Assembly: GCF_003086295.3 (NCBI RefSeq)
Contig: NC_092047.1
Span: forward strand, 64,026,054-64,090,053
Direction of reading: 5' to 3'
Origin: Arachis hypogaea
Taxonomy: Eukaryota; Streptophyta; Magnoliopsida; Fabales; Fabaceae
DNA length: 64,000 bases
Shown: positions 11,251 through 22,689 of the stretch, in pieces
Position numbering within the stretch: the first letter of the stretch is position 1
How the letters are laid out: every line of letters starts with the position of its first letter
Notes under the pieces: model-generated
The model's input: the letters and a program-made list of their open reading frames with translations, nothing else
Database searches by the model: none
What the model was told of the DNA's origin: nothing
Made by a program: the position numbers and the translations under genes

Positions 11251-13087
11251 ATGAAAAAGAAGAGAACAAAGAGAGAAGAGAAATCCTCTATGTCACAGTA
11301 TAGAGATTCCTTTATGTGTCAGAGGAAAAGAAGAATAGAAGAATGAGGTAGAGAGGGAATAAGAAGAATTCGAACACAGAGAGAGGGAGAGGGTTCGAAT
11401 TATTAGATGAGTAGAAGAGAAATATTAGTAAATAAATAAAATAAATAGAAAGAGATGAGAGAGAGTATTCGAATTTTAAGAAGACGGAAGAGAAAAATAT
11501 TTTTATTTTTATTTAATTAATTAAGTTAGTTTTGAAAATTTGAAAAAAGAAATACAAGAAAATTAAAAACTAAAACAATTAGTTAATTAAAAAGATTTTT
11601 GAAAAAGTAGTTAGTGATTTTCGAAAATTAGAAGTGGAAAAGTAGTTAGGTGATTTTGAAAAAGATAAGAAATAGTAAACTTTTTAAAATTAAAACAAAC
11701 AAGTCAAGTAGTTAGTTGAAAAAGATTTGAAAATAAATTTTGAAAAGATAAGAAGTTAGAAAAAGATTTTGAAATTAAAATTTTAAAAAGATATGATTGA
11801 AATTTATTTTGAAAAAGAAATTAAAAAGATTTGATTTTTAAAATTAAAGTTGATGACTTGACTAACAAAAAACTTAAAGATAAGATTCTAGAAATTAAAG
11901 ATTGAACCTTTCTTAACAAGAAAGTAACAAACTTGAAATTTTTGAATCAAAATATTAATTGTTAGCAAGGATTTTCGAAAATATGAAATAAAATTAAGAA
12001 AAAGATTTTGAAAAATTAGTTTTAAAATTTTTGAAAACATTAAAAGAAAAATGAAAAAGATTTTGAAAAATTTTAAGAATGAAATTCAAAAATCATAAAA
12101 AATGAAAAAGAATTGATTTTGAAAAAGATTTGAAAAGATAAAGTTTTTAAATTGAAATTTTGACTTGACTAACAAGAAACAACTAAATTTTAAAAATTTT
12201 TGACCAATTCAACTCAAAATTTCGAAAATTATGAGAAGAATAAGGAAAAGAAATTTTTTTGACTTTTGAATTTTTAATGAGGAGAGAGAAAAACAACAAA
12301 ATGAAACAAAACATAAAAATTTAAGATCAAAATAAATAATGCATACAAGAACACTTTGAATGTCAAGATGAACACCAAGAACATATTTTTGAAAATTTTT
12401 AAGAAAAGAAAGACATGCAAGGCACCAAACTTAAAAATTTTTAAACTTTAGACACTAATAATTCGAAAATGCATATGAAAAACAAGAAAAGACACAAAAC
12501 AAGAGAAAATTAAAGATCAAACAAGGAAAATCATCAAGAACAACTTGAAGATCAAAGAAGAACACAATGCATGAATTTTCGAAAATCTAAGAAAAATTAA
12601 CAACATGCAGTTGACACCAAACTTAAAATTTGACACTAGACTCAAACAAGAAACACAAAATTTTTTTTTTGGTTTTATGATTTTATTAATTTTTTTTGTA
12701 TATTTTTCGAAAAATTTTTGGAAATAGAAAATAAAGAAATTCAAAATTTTTTAATAAGAATTCCAGGACTCCTGTAATGTTAGTCTAAAGCTTCGGTCCA
12801 AAAGATTAGACATGGCCAATGGCCAGCTAAGCTTTAGCATAACAAATACAATGATGACCTTTCTACAATGGAAAGTGGAAACCTCAGTCCAAAAGATTAG
12901 ACATGGCTTAACAGCCAGCCAGGCTTCACATATCATCATGAAGCCCTAGAATTCATTCTTAAAAAAAAATTTTTTTACTTTTGAATTTTTAAAAACTTTT
13001 TGAAAAGAAAATAAAGGTTGAAACAAGAAAGAAGGTTACCTAATCTAAACAACAAGATGAACCGTCAGTTGTCCAAACTCGAACAAT
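11251..13087 (-). other. A+T-rich 5' leader of element E2
   Basis: No gene is supported. It has the same character as the E1 leader: many TTTTCGAAAA palindromes (for example near 11619, 11971, 12576 and 12706) and GAAAAAGATTT repeats. Further copies of the CACCAAACTTA motif lie at 12422 and 12614. Confidence 0.65.
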
Positions 13088-13104
13088 CCCCGGCAACAGC
13101 GCCA
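13088..13104 (-). other. primer binding site of E2
   Basis: Reads TGGCGCTGTTGCCGGGG on the minus strand, nine bases from the LTR end at 13114. It differs from the E1 site at two positions. tRNA-Asp type by family knowledge. Confidence 0.75.
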
Positions 13105-13113
13105 AAAACTTGA

Positions 13114-14725
13114 TGCACGGAATTGTGATCACACTTTTCACAACTTCGGTACAACTAACCAGCAAGTGCACTAGGTCGTCCAAGTAATAAAACCTTACGC
13201 GAGTAAAGGTCGATCCCACGGAGATTGTCGGCTTGAAGCAAGCTATGGTTATCCTGTAAATCTTAGTCAGGCAGATTCAAATGGTTATAAGGTTTTGATA
13301 ATTAAAAGATAAATAAAACATAAAATAAAATAAGATAGTTATGTAATTCATTGATGGGAATTTCAGATAAGCGTTTGGAGATGCTTTGTTGCTTCTGAAC
13401 CTCTGCTTTCCTATTGTCTTCATCCAATCATGTATGCTCCCTTCCATGCAAGTTGTATGTTGGTGGATCACTGTTTTCAATGGCTACCATCTGTCCTCTC
13501 AGTGAAAATGGTCCAAGAACGGTTTCTATACGGCTAATCAACTATCGGATCTCTCGTCTCGGATGAAAAATACCAGGCACAGCTACCGCATGGCTAATCA
13601 TCTATCGGCTCTCACTTGTATCGGAATAGGATCTCTCTATCCTTTTGAACACTGTCACTGCACCCAACATTCATGAGTTTGAAGCTTGTCACAGTCATCC
13701 CGTCCCAGATCCTACTCGAAATACCACAGACAACGTTTAGACTTTCTGGATCTCAGGAGTGCTGCCAATTGGTTCTAGCCTCTGCTACGAAGGTTCTAAT
13801 CTCACAGATTCGAATTCTCTGTTGTCAGGAGAGGCAAGTCAAATCCGTGGATCAGAGACCCAAGAGACTATACTCCGACTGTCATCCAATGACTACGTTG
13901 AACATCATGTAGACCACTTGTGGTTGTCAGGCACGCGGATCTTGGCTAAGCGAGTAACGAAGATAGTGGGTGATTGTCACGGGTCACCCCTTCATTCTAA
14001 CTTAACTGAATTAAGTACGAGAGTATATCTTGGAGAAGAAGTAAGCGTGAATTGAAAGAGAAATAATAGTACTTGCATTAATTCATGAAGAACAGCAGAG
14101 CTCCGCACCTTAATCTATGAGGTGTAGAAACTCCACCGTTGGAAAATACATAAGAGAAAATAGCCTAGGCATGGCCGTGAGGCAAGCCAAGCATGAAGTT
14201 GATAAAAGATGATAAAAGGGTTTAATCTATAAATACAATAGTAAAAAGTGCTATTTATACTAAACTAGTTACTAAGGATTACAGAAAATAAGAAACTAAG
14301 TGCAGATAGTGCAGAAATCCACTTTCGGGGCCCACTTGGTGTGTGCTTGGGCTGAGCATTGAGCTTTCACATGAATAGGCCTTTTCTAGAGTTAAACACC
14401 AGCTTGGATGCCAGTTTGAGCGTTTAACTCCAGTTCTGGTGCCAGTTCTGGCGTTTTACGCTAGAAAAGGGTCTCTAGCTGGCGTTGAATGCCAGTTTGG
14501 CCATCAAATCTCGGGCAAAGTATGAACTATTATACATTTCTGAAAAGCCCAAGATGTTAGATTTCCAGCCCAATTGAGAACGCGCTAATTGGACTTCTAT
14601 AGCTCGAGAAAAACGCATTTGAGTGCAGGGAGGTTAGAATCCAACAGCATCTGCAATCCTTTCTCAGCCTCTGAATCAGATTTTTGCTCAGGTCCCTCAA
14701 TTTCAGCCAGAAAATACCTGAAATT
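13114..14725 (-). repeat. truncated 5' LTR of E2
   Basis: Aligns with the LTR at 7156-8859 but lacks about the last 140 bp on the plus-strand right side, where element C sequence begins. It retains the TATA-like stretch (about 14528-14536), the conserved LTR block (14545-14640) and four palindromic units at about 14385, 14416, 14448 and 14479, again 31-32 bp apart. Confidence 0.8.
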
Positions 14726-15729
14726 ACCCTAAGCCTTATCTCTAGCCGTAAAGAAAAGGTTAATCAGAGATTACGACAATTCTAAGACTTATACATATTT
14801 ATATAGAAAGAAATAATATATTCTAAAAGCCTGATGAAGGATTTAGCTCAAAAACAGGATTTGAAAAGCGCATAACGTACTAGCGAAGCTACTAACTTAA
14901 AACACAAGGTACAAATAAGATGTATCAAAATATAATAGTATAATATCATAAGAATCTAGCCACGACTCGCGGAGTTTAAGCCGGCTAGCCATATACAGAC
15001 AACAAGAAGACTGTAGTTCAAAAGGGCTTATACAAGTTTTGTTTTCTCAAATAAAAGCCTCTAGGCAGAACCAAATACAAAAGTGAGAGTACAAGATAAA
15101 ATAACCAAGTAGAAAACAAAATAGAATAAGATCCTCCGCTCCGCTACCATCACCTAACTCACTGCGGTGGGTCGCGTCCTGCATCTGAAAAATAACAACA
15201 ACATTTGGAATGAGAAACGGAGGTTCTCAGTATGGTAGCAGTGCCCAATGATGTAATATGTAAGGCTCCGGGACGCCGAAGGTAATCCTAGAACTTCACA
15301 CCACATACGGATATTCAAGCTTAGAATAAAAATAAAACAAAATAAATAGATAAAGAACTTAAACCATAAACCGGGTTAACTAAACTTAGGGGAATTCTAA
15401 CTAACATTAATCACACCGCTGTATCCCACAGCTCTCGCCAACCTAAACTCCGTGCAATCCCATTGCCACCGCCTACCTAACCTCCTCAGCATCAAACAAT
15501 CACAATTAATGCAATCAAGTAAAACATAGATAATATTCATATACAACAAGTAGTTCAAGAAGCAGATAGGCATATTATACAATTAGGCAAACTCAAGTAA
15601 ACAAAGCAAGCAAGCATATAGAAAATGCACATGATGAATGTCTGCCCTATTGGCTGTGATATCACATGTCGGTTATTGTGCCAAATCTGACAACAAATCC
15701 GGTCGACAACTCCCGGATTAGTCTCTCTA

Positions 15730-15990
15730 TTGCGCATAAGGAGAAAAATTCTGAGGGAGAGTGCCCTACCACCTTCTCCTTTCAAAGGGAAATATTCCGA
15801 GGGAGCGTTCCCTACCACCTTCCTCTGGTTGTCGCATGATTCCATGGGTTAGTGCCCTACCACCTTACAATCAAAGAGAAGTCGCATTTTCAGGAGGAAT
15901 AATTCCGAGGGATGAGTGCCCTGCCACCTTCTCCTTTCAGAGGGAAATATTCCAAGGAAGAGTGCCCTACCACCTTCCTCTGGTTGCGAG
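15730..15990. repeat. imperfect tandem repeat specific to C LTR
   Basis: About five imperfect units share AGTGCCCTACCACCTT followed by CTCCTTTCA or CCTCTGGTTG and a GGGAAATATTCC-like segment. Unit length is roughly 40-70 bp. The corresponding part of the B LTR (about 49380-49640) is unrelated, so this is a replaceable LTR module. Confidence 0.7.
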
Positions 15991-16445
15991 AAATATGAGT
16001 GAGAAGCCTAGCTTCAATTCTCACATCCGAATGTAGGCAGGATACTACCACAGTCCCTACGACGGAGAACAATACAAATTGTAATCACGTATTCAATCTC
16101 AGAGGCCACTCCTCTTAACACTTCCACTCTACTCCTCACAACCATCATCAAGTCATAAGTTCCATTCTGAACACTTAGTTCATTAATTTCTCAAGTCATT
16201 GTCAACAATCACCATACGCACCAATCTTCCTTCTCTCTCGACTAACTCATCTGCAATACACCAGAAACCTAAACCTCCATTTGCTAACTTTTTAAAGGAA
16301 AACCCAACTTAAACCCCTAGGGGCTTTCCCATATTTCAATGCTCTAAAATAAGCCCAAGAGTTTTAAAATGGTGTTATAGAAGCTTACAACCTTGTCAGG
16401 AAGGTGAAATAGTTGAAAACAAAGTTTAAAATTATGAAACAGGGC

Positions 16446-16720
16446 ATGTGCGTCTGCAAAGGGGTGTGCGTGCGCACACCCAGAAAGATTTTCAAAGTGT
16501 GCGTACGCACAGATACTGATCATTCCCGACTTGTGCGTGCGCACAGGGCTGTGTGTACGCACAGGTCATAATTCTTCGTTGATGTGCATGCGCACAAGCT
16601 ATGCTAACGCGGCAAACAGCACGCCCTTCCCTGCCTATGCGTACGCACACATCTGTGCATGTGCACAGGTTTTAAAAAGTGCAGGGTTGTGCGTGCGCAC
16701 AAAGCTGTGCGTGCACACAT
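16446..16720. repeat. TGTGCGTACGCACA palindrome array in C LTR
   Basis: About ten copies of TGTGCGTACGCACA-like palindromes (variants with GTGCGC, GTACGC or CATGCGC centres), often in pairs about 20 bp apart. A similar array lies at the homologous place in the B LTR (50028-50360). Spacers are not conserved between the two LTRs while the palindromes are. Confidence 0.88.
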
Positions 16721-18616
16721 ATCAAAAATCCTGAAATTCTGCAACTTTGCAGAATTTCAGATTTTTAACACCAACTTTGAATGATCATAACTTCCTCTAC
16801 AAAATTTCAAATTTCACAAACTTTATATCGATTTAAAGGGTTTTCAAATATCTTTAATTCTAGACAAATTTTATCAGATTTTGAAAATCGAGGCAAAAGT
16901 TATGATCAGACAAAGTTCACCAAAAATCCATTTTTACCAAAAATCACAAATCCTCAACTTCACCAAAATTCACAATTTAAGGTCAAACTAATCATACCCC
17001 AAACAATACCAAACAACATCAAGGTCCATACCAAATCTTTCTCAACCACTTCAACCATTCAAGCATATAAACCATTTAATACACACCTCATCCAACTCTA
17101 AATTCAATCTAACATTACATCCAATTCCTTAATACCACCATTCAAATTCTTAACAACCATAATAAATCTCATTATTTAATATCTCAATCTATTAACTCTT
17201 AAACAATCATCTCTACTTACCAACAACATCAATATACATTCATAATCATCAATCATATCACAAACATCCATCAACAACAATAAGCCTCACATTCATCATC
17301 AACCTTCATAATAATTAAAATACCATAATCATCATCCAATCATATAATCATTAATATCCTTTATTCCAAACCACCACAATATTTTACATTAACTTATTAC
17401 CTTAAATTTCCATAATTCTCATCAACTCCAATAAACCACAACTCTCATTATCTATACATACCAAGCATCACACCCAATCTCATTTCATCTCAATCTAATC
17501 ATTTCACACCATTTTTAGCATCACAACATCATAATTCATCAATATACTCAAAAGTCATCAATCCATCATAATTCATCATAAATCATCATTCAACAATTCC
17601 AACAACCAATTTAATTCATTCCTATCCTATGGGTCAACTAGCCTAGGTTTTCAGAAACATTACATATTACAAAAAGAAAACTGAAACCATACATTGGCCG
17701 ATTCCCAAACGCTCCAAACACCAAAACGAAACCACCAAACTTGATCCAAAGCCTCAACCAACTCCAACAAACACCAAAGCTCAAACAAACAACACATATA
17801 TCACCAAAATCAAAACCTAAGATACATAAAATAACTAAACACAAGGGTTTAGTGAAACCTTACCTTATCCAATGTGAGTAGGAGTAAAATCTAATAATTA
17901 TCCACTACTAGAGGTCACCTAAATAACCAAAATCACAAAATCTACTCATAAACTATACATGAAAACGCGCAGAATTTAGGGCTGAAAACTAGGATGTGAA
18001 GAGAGAGATCTTACCATATTTTCTTAGATAAAAACATAGAGCTCAACAAGAGCTTCGTGTGGTCGTAAACGGCTCGTCAATCGGAGCTCCGGATCAAAAG
18101 TTATGGCTCCCGGAAGGTGGAGGTGAATAGTAACCAACACTCACCTCTCCTCTCTTCTCAATCTACGCCCCTCTCTCTTTGTGGGGAGGAAAATGAGTTC
18201 AAAGCTCATTAAATGAGCTTATATATGTTGGACCTTGGGTCCAATTTGGGCCCGGTCTAACTCGTTAGCATTTTTGATCCGTTTGGCCCACTTTGGGCCA
18301 AAACCTTTAAGATTAGTGTCCGATTTTCGATTCTAAAATTATTTTTTGTCCTTTCAAAACAACAAATCAATTTTCTAAATATTATTTTCCAAAATATGTG
18401 GTACTGAATAGTCTAGAGCCGGTACTGCCAGTTTAAGCGCCAGTACGTATTTTTACAAAAATCTTTTCGAAAAGGTACATTTTCTAACTCAGAAAAATTC
18501 ACTGAAATCAAATTTCGCATTTATATTTTTAAATTAAAACTTCTAAATTTTGAATCTATTCTGGAAACTAAAATTACTTTATAAAATGGTTTTGCATAAA
18601 AGCACGGGTTCTTACA

Positions 18617-19001
18617 TCCTCCCCTCCTTAAAAAGATTTTCGCCCTCGAAAATCCGAATCACGCAATGGGATATATATATATATATATTCCCCACGAAGC
18701 ATCCTACTTTCAACGTTACTAATCCAACAAGTTGCCAAGGCACCTCGTTCACCATCATCCTACCGTGTCGACATTCTCTCTCGCCAACTCCTCCATAGGA
18801 TAGTTCACTCGGATAGGCAGAAAATGAGTAGATTTGGTTAAGCGAACCACGATCACCCAAACTGCATCATAGCCCACTTCCACTGAGGAATCCCAAGAGG
18901 CTGTATCTTCCTGACGGCTTCTGATGCTCTATCTTCGCCTTCTAACATGTCAAACACTTGGACGCCACTGTAGCTACATTACCTTTCATCCCAGGCCACC
19001 A
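18617..19001 (-). pseudogene. integrase fragment of element C, downstream part
   Basis: Reading minus from 19001, the frame continues the integrase broken by element D: WWPGMK-like residues, a CLTC-like zinc-binding pair, then [13 protein letters not shown] near 18830. It is degraded by stops and small indels. It is truncated by about 18630, where the purine tract and the LTR follow directly. The catalytic core and C-terminal domain of integrase are therefore mostly missing. Confidence 0.75.
18997..19001. repeat. target-site duplication of D, left copy (CACCA)
   Basis: Left copy of the 5 bp duplication flanking element D. The right copy is CCCCA at 39651-39655, one mismatch. The uninterrupted integrase reading GGCCACCAGAAC reconstructs the empty site. 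Confidence 0.75.
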
Positions 19002-20440
19002 TGATGAGAAAACTTTTGCGTGGTCTAGAAATTTGCAGATAAATCCTCATTGCAAGTATAGTTTCTAAACCTTCAAAAGTCCTTTCATACAAATGTTTTG
19101 GTTGTCACAAATAACAAACCCCTTTTAAAATTGATAACCGAGTATTTAAACCTCGGGTCGTCTTCTCAAGGAATTGCAGGGAGGTATGTTCTTATTATTG
19201 GTTATGGAGATTGTAAATTTAGGGGTTTGAAAGTAAGGAAGCAGTATGTTGAATGACAAGAAAAATAAATAATAACAATAATAAAATAAACTCTTGGCAA
19301 GGTATTAGAAATTGGAATTCCAAATTAATTATCCTTATCAATAGTAATGAAAATTGAATCTTAATTTCACTTAGTTAACCCTTACTTAAAGCAGAGGAAG
19401 GTCAAGTGACTAATTAATTTGATCTTCAAATCCTAGTTAATTCCTAAGAAAAGATTGGGATTATTGAAGTTCAATTCTATTGGCAAGATAATAATTAACA
19501 ATTATGCTATTAAGTTGGATAACTCCTGAGTTACTGATTTCTTAACCAAGACCAAAAGGAGAAGAAGTAAATCTACTGGAATAAAAATGCCTTCAGATGG
19601 GAAGCAATAATCATGTAAATAAAAGAAAGCAATATTAAACTGAAATACCTCAAATTGCATTAACAAAAGAACTTAAATCTGACATAGACATGCATGGAAA
19701 AATAAATAAAATAAAGGACCTGGGATTGAGAGTCACTCCTAAAACTAAGAGAAGTCCTAAATCCTAATCCTAAGAGAGAGGAGAGAACCTCTCTCTCTAA
19801 AAACTACATATACTCCTAAAATTGTGAATTGTGAGAGCCTCTTCATGAATGGATGCATTCCCCCACTTTATAGCCTCTAATCTGTATTTTCTGCGCCGCA
19901 AACTGGGTCAGAAATAGCCCAGAATTCGCTGCTTGCGAATTCAAATGCGCTGGTTTTCGTCACTTGCGATGCGGCCGCATGGATCACACGGTCGCGTCAC
20001 CTAGCATCAGGGAAACTATATCATATTATATATAAAATCAAAGCCCCGGACGTTAGCTTTCCAACGCAACTAGAACCACGTCGTTTGGACCTCTGTAGCT
20101 AAAGTTATAGCCGTTTGAGTGCAGAGAGGTTAGGCTGGACAGCTTAGCAGTTTCTCCAACTTCTTGTATTCCTTCCATTTTTGCATGCTTTCTTTCCATC
20201 CTCCAAGCCATTCCTGCCTTATAATATCTGAAAATACTTAACACACATATCAAGGCATCTAATGGTAATAAGAGAGGATTAATAATAAGCAAATATAAGA
20301 TCAAAGAAGCATGTTTTCAATCAAAGCACATAATTAGGAAGGAAATATAAAACCATGCAAATAGTATGAATAAGTGGGTAAAGAGTAGATAAAAACCACT
20401 CAATTGAGCACAAGATAAACCATAAAATAGTAGTTTATCA
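19002..20440 (-). repeat. 3' LTR of D
   Basis: 1439 bp, minus-strand TGATAAAC to CTCATCA. It has an uninterrupted AATAGCCCAGAATTC sequence at about 19916-19930, the empty counterpart of the CACTA insertion site in the other LTR. TATA-like run at 20017-20037, conserved LTR block at 20041-20137, CGCGGTCGCG-type palindromes at about 19960-20005. Confidence 0.92.
20017..20137 (-). promoter_or_regulatory. putative D LTR core promoter
   Basis: Minus strand: the conserved block (containing TTGCGTTGGAAAGCTAACG and GGGGCTTT) is followed by TTTTATATATAATATG. The same arrangement occurs in the E1, E2 and F LTRs. G+C-rich palindromes follow within about 15-60 bp. The other LTR copy is at 39221-39345. 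Promoter role is inferred from position and sequence only. Confidence 0.45.
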
Positions 20441-20456
20441 ACCTCCCCACACTTAA
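20441..20456 (-). other. 3' polypurine tract of D
   Basis: Minus strand TTTAAGTGTGGGGAGGT directly abuts the start of the 3' LTR, the expected position of the plus-strand primer. F has a near copy at 43973-43989. Confidence 0.8.
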
Positions 20457-21124
20457 ACATTAGCATGTCCTCATGCTAAGCTCAAGAGAAACTATAAAGA
20501 GATGAAGAGGAATGATAGAATATATGAAATGCAACCTATGTATGCAACTACATGCAAAATGTTTCTACCTACTTGGTTAAAAGTAAATAAATTCTTTTAA
20601 GAACAAATATGAACTGGATTCCACTAATTTAAATCACTAAAATGAAGTACAAATAGACTTGCAAGAAGAAAATAGCTCATGAAAGCAGGGAACAAGGGAT
20701 TGAGCATCGAACCCTCACTGGTAATGTATACACTCTAATCACTTAAGTGTTTTAGGTTCGATTCTCTCAATTATCTACTAACCTTGCTTTCTAAGGCTTG
20801 CTCTTCATCTAACAATCAACATAAATTTAATGCACAGATACACATATCAAGAGGTCTTTTAAGGGTTGTAATGGGGTTAGGGTCAAGGTAGGATTGTATT
20901 TGGCCAAGTGGACTAAAATCTGAATCCTTAATTAACTTAAACTTTCCACCTAACTTTAGACAATCCATGTAATCACAATACAACATCTAACTATCCATTA
21001 ACCATGTTTTCCATATATTCATGCATTCTAATTTTAAGTACAACTCATATGCATTGCTTTCAACATTTACTTGGGGCATTTTGTCCCCTTTCTCTTATTT
21101 GCACTTTTTCTTTTCTTTTTCTCT

Positions 21125-21169
<45 letters not shown>

Positions 21170-21906
21170 CTTTTTCTTTTGTTTTTTTTCTCAATGCATA
21201 TGATTAATTTATTGAATGCATGAACATGTCCTAAACATTTCTTTCACATTTTTAGAAAATTCTAACATACTCAATTCTCAAACCAAATATTTCCAAACCC
21301 GATTTCCCACACTTAAATCATAAGCACTCTCACTAGTCTAAGCTAACTAAGCATTCAAATTAAGGACATTATTGTTTTCCGCTTAGAGTTAATGATGTGC
21401 TAAAGTAAAGAACAAAGGGGTAAAATAGGCTCAAATTGGTTTACAAAGGATAATGAAAGGTAAGGCCATATGGGTATGTAAAGCTCAGTGAAACAAAGGC
21501 CTCAATCATATAAGTGTATGTATACATCAAACCATGGAAATATAGAATTAAGCAAGACAAATATCACAATTTTAGAGAGAAAAACACACATCAAAAATAA
21601 AATATTGGTTGAAAAATACAACCAATTCAAATAGGCTCAAAATCTCAGTGGTTTTGTGTGTTTGAGCTCTAAACCATGTTCCAGTATAATATTTCTTCAA
21701 ACAAGTGTAACAAAAAAATTTATTCAAATTAGTGAAATACTTTAAAAAGGTTTCTTAAAAAAGAAAATATTACTTCAACCAAGTGGTAAAATATGCAAAA
21801 ATCAAACAAATATGCAATCAATCATGCAAATGCAACAATGAACAAACAAAGAAAATAAAACAATGGTGTTTGAGAAGAAAGTACTAACCCACGGAGATCG
21901 GTATCG
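20457..21906 (-). other. D 3' untranslated region
   Basis: No gene is supported. It contains a pyrimidine-rich stretch and a (TA)n run (about 21129-21167). Element F has the homologous segment, including a (TA)n run, at 43990-45050. Confidence 0.6.
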
Positions 21907-21943
21907 ACCTCCCCACACTTAAAGATTGCACCGTCCTCGGTGC
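21907..21943 (-). other. second (internal) polypurine tract with adjacent hairpin
   Basis: At 21907-21923 the minus strand again reads TTTAAGTGTGGGGAGGT, identical to the tract beside the 3' LTR. Immediately upstream in the sense of the element (21928-21943) lies a perfect 6 bp stem, GCACCG/CGGTGC, with a 4-base loop. The pair sits just after the 38-residue ORF. Confidence 0.7.
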
Positions 21944-21946
21944 ATG

Positions 21947-22066
21947 CTAAGATGTGCAAGTGGATGGGGGTTGTGGTTTCTGAGCTGGGCTCTTTTTTTT
22001 TTTTGTTCCTTTCCTTACCGGCGGTTTGGGAGTAGCTTTCTCCTTTCCTTCCTTGGTGGCCATCCT
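21947..22066 (-). CDS. small basic ORF in env position of D
   Basis: A 39-codon frame starting at ATG 22064-22066 (MATKEGKEKATPKPP) and ending at TAG 21947-21949. It is rich in Lys and Pro. Its start resembles the basic leader of the E1 env-position ORF (MAPKTGESSRKGKGK) in location and composition, so it may be what remains of that ORF after loss of the main domain. No function can be assigned. It could equally be chance. Confidence 0.35.
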   Translation of the reverse strand, partial: RMATKEGKEKATPKPPVRKGTKKKKSPAQKPQPPSTCTS

Positions 22067-22689
22067 GAAGAAGGGAAGAGAAAGTAAATTAAATTCAAAT
22101 AGATATATAGCAAGGAAGAGAATGGAAGAGTGGTGATGGATGCACATTAGGATGTAATTGACATTAACACATGCTTTCGAGTACATGTGAAAAGCCATCA
22201 ATGGAAAATAGCTAGTGCATATAAGGACAAGTGAATGCAAGGTGTTTATTGGCATGCCGGCAAAGGGCATGAGTAGCATAGACCAAGCATTACTTGTAAT
22301 AAATCACCATGTTTGTATTGACAATTATATTCAATTAATAAAATAGTAAAGGGAGCTTATGAAAAGCAAGCATTGAATAGTATAAAGTAAAATAGAGAAG
22401 TGCATAATGCCATATGGGCTTTTTCACAAACACATAGCATGCATGGTGAAGAAGGTATAGAAAGTATTACAGTGAACATGCAAGCAATCCTTTAAAGAAG
22501 ATAATAATATTTGTCAAACATATAATGAGGAATAATGACTCAGATAAAATTCTAACACCAATGAAAATAATGCAATGAATGAAAGTATGCAAATAAATGA
22601 AATAAAATAGAATGGAAGTGAAAGAAAATAAGAAAGGAAGAAGAAAGAAATAAGAAAAGAGAAGAAAAGATAAGAAAATTGGCTGATCT
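22067..22689 (-). other. D spacer without recognisable gene
   Basis: A+T-rich sequence between the palindrome array and the small ORF. Open frames here are Phe/Leu/Ser low complexity. Nothing else is recognised. Confidence 0.5.

Larger units (their letters stand above)
7156..14725 (-). mobile_element. Athila-like gypsy element E2, 5' LTR truncated
   Basis: On the minus strand: truncated 5' LTR (14725-13114), primer binding site (13104-13088), leader, gag-protease (11250-8964), about 100 bp, then the LTR at 7156-8859. Unlike E1 there is no palindrome spacer or env-position ORF between protease and LTR, and no clear polypurine tract beside the LTR. A deletion or recombination at 8860 therefore probably joined E2 to the LTR of E1. 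The outer end of the 5' LTR is replaced by element C at 14725/14726. Confidence 0.8.
14726..18616 (-). repeat. 3' LTR of element C (3.9 kb)
   Basis: On the minus strand it starts TGTAAGAACC, preceded by the purine tract AAGGAGGGGAGGA (18617-18629), so this is the 3' LTR. Its last kilobase on the plus strand (17598-18616) matches 45051-46061. It is homologous to, but more distant from, the LTR of element B (48406-51909). Internal features are a 65-70 bp imperfect tandem repeat (15730-15990) and an array of TGTGCGTACGCACA-type palindromes (16446-16720). No gene is supported; Cys/Arg-rich open frames here are palindrome translations. Confidence 0.85.

Noticed and set aside
16531..16734. Cys/Arg-rich open frames over the C and B LTR palindromes (also 50031-50424)
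   Set aside because: They are translations of TGTGCG/CGCACA repeats in several frames at once; no conserved start or domain.
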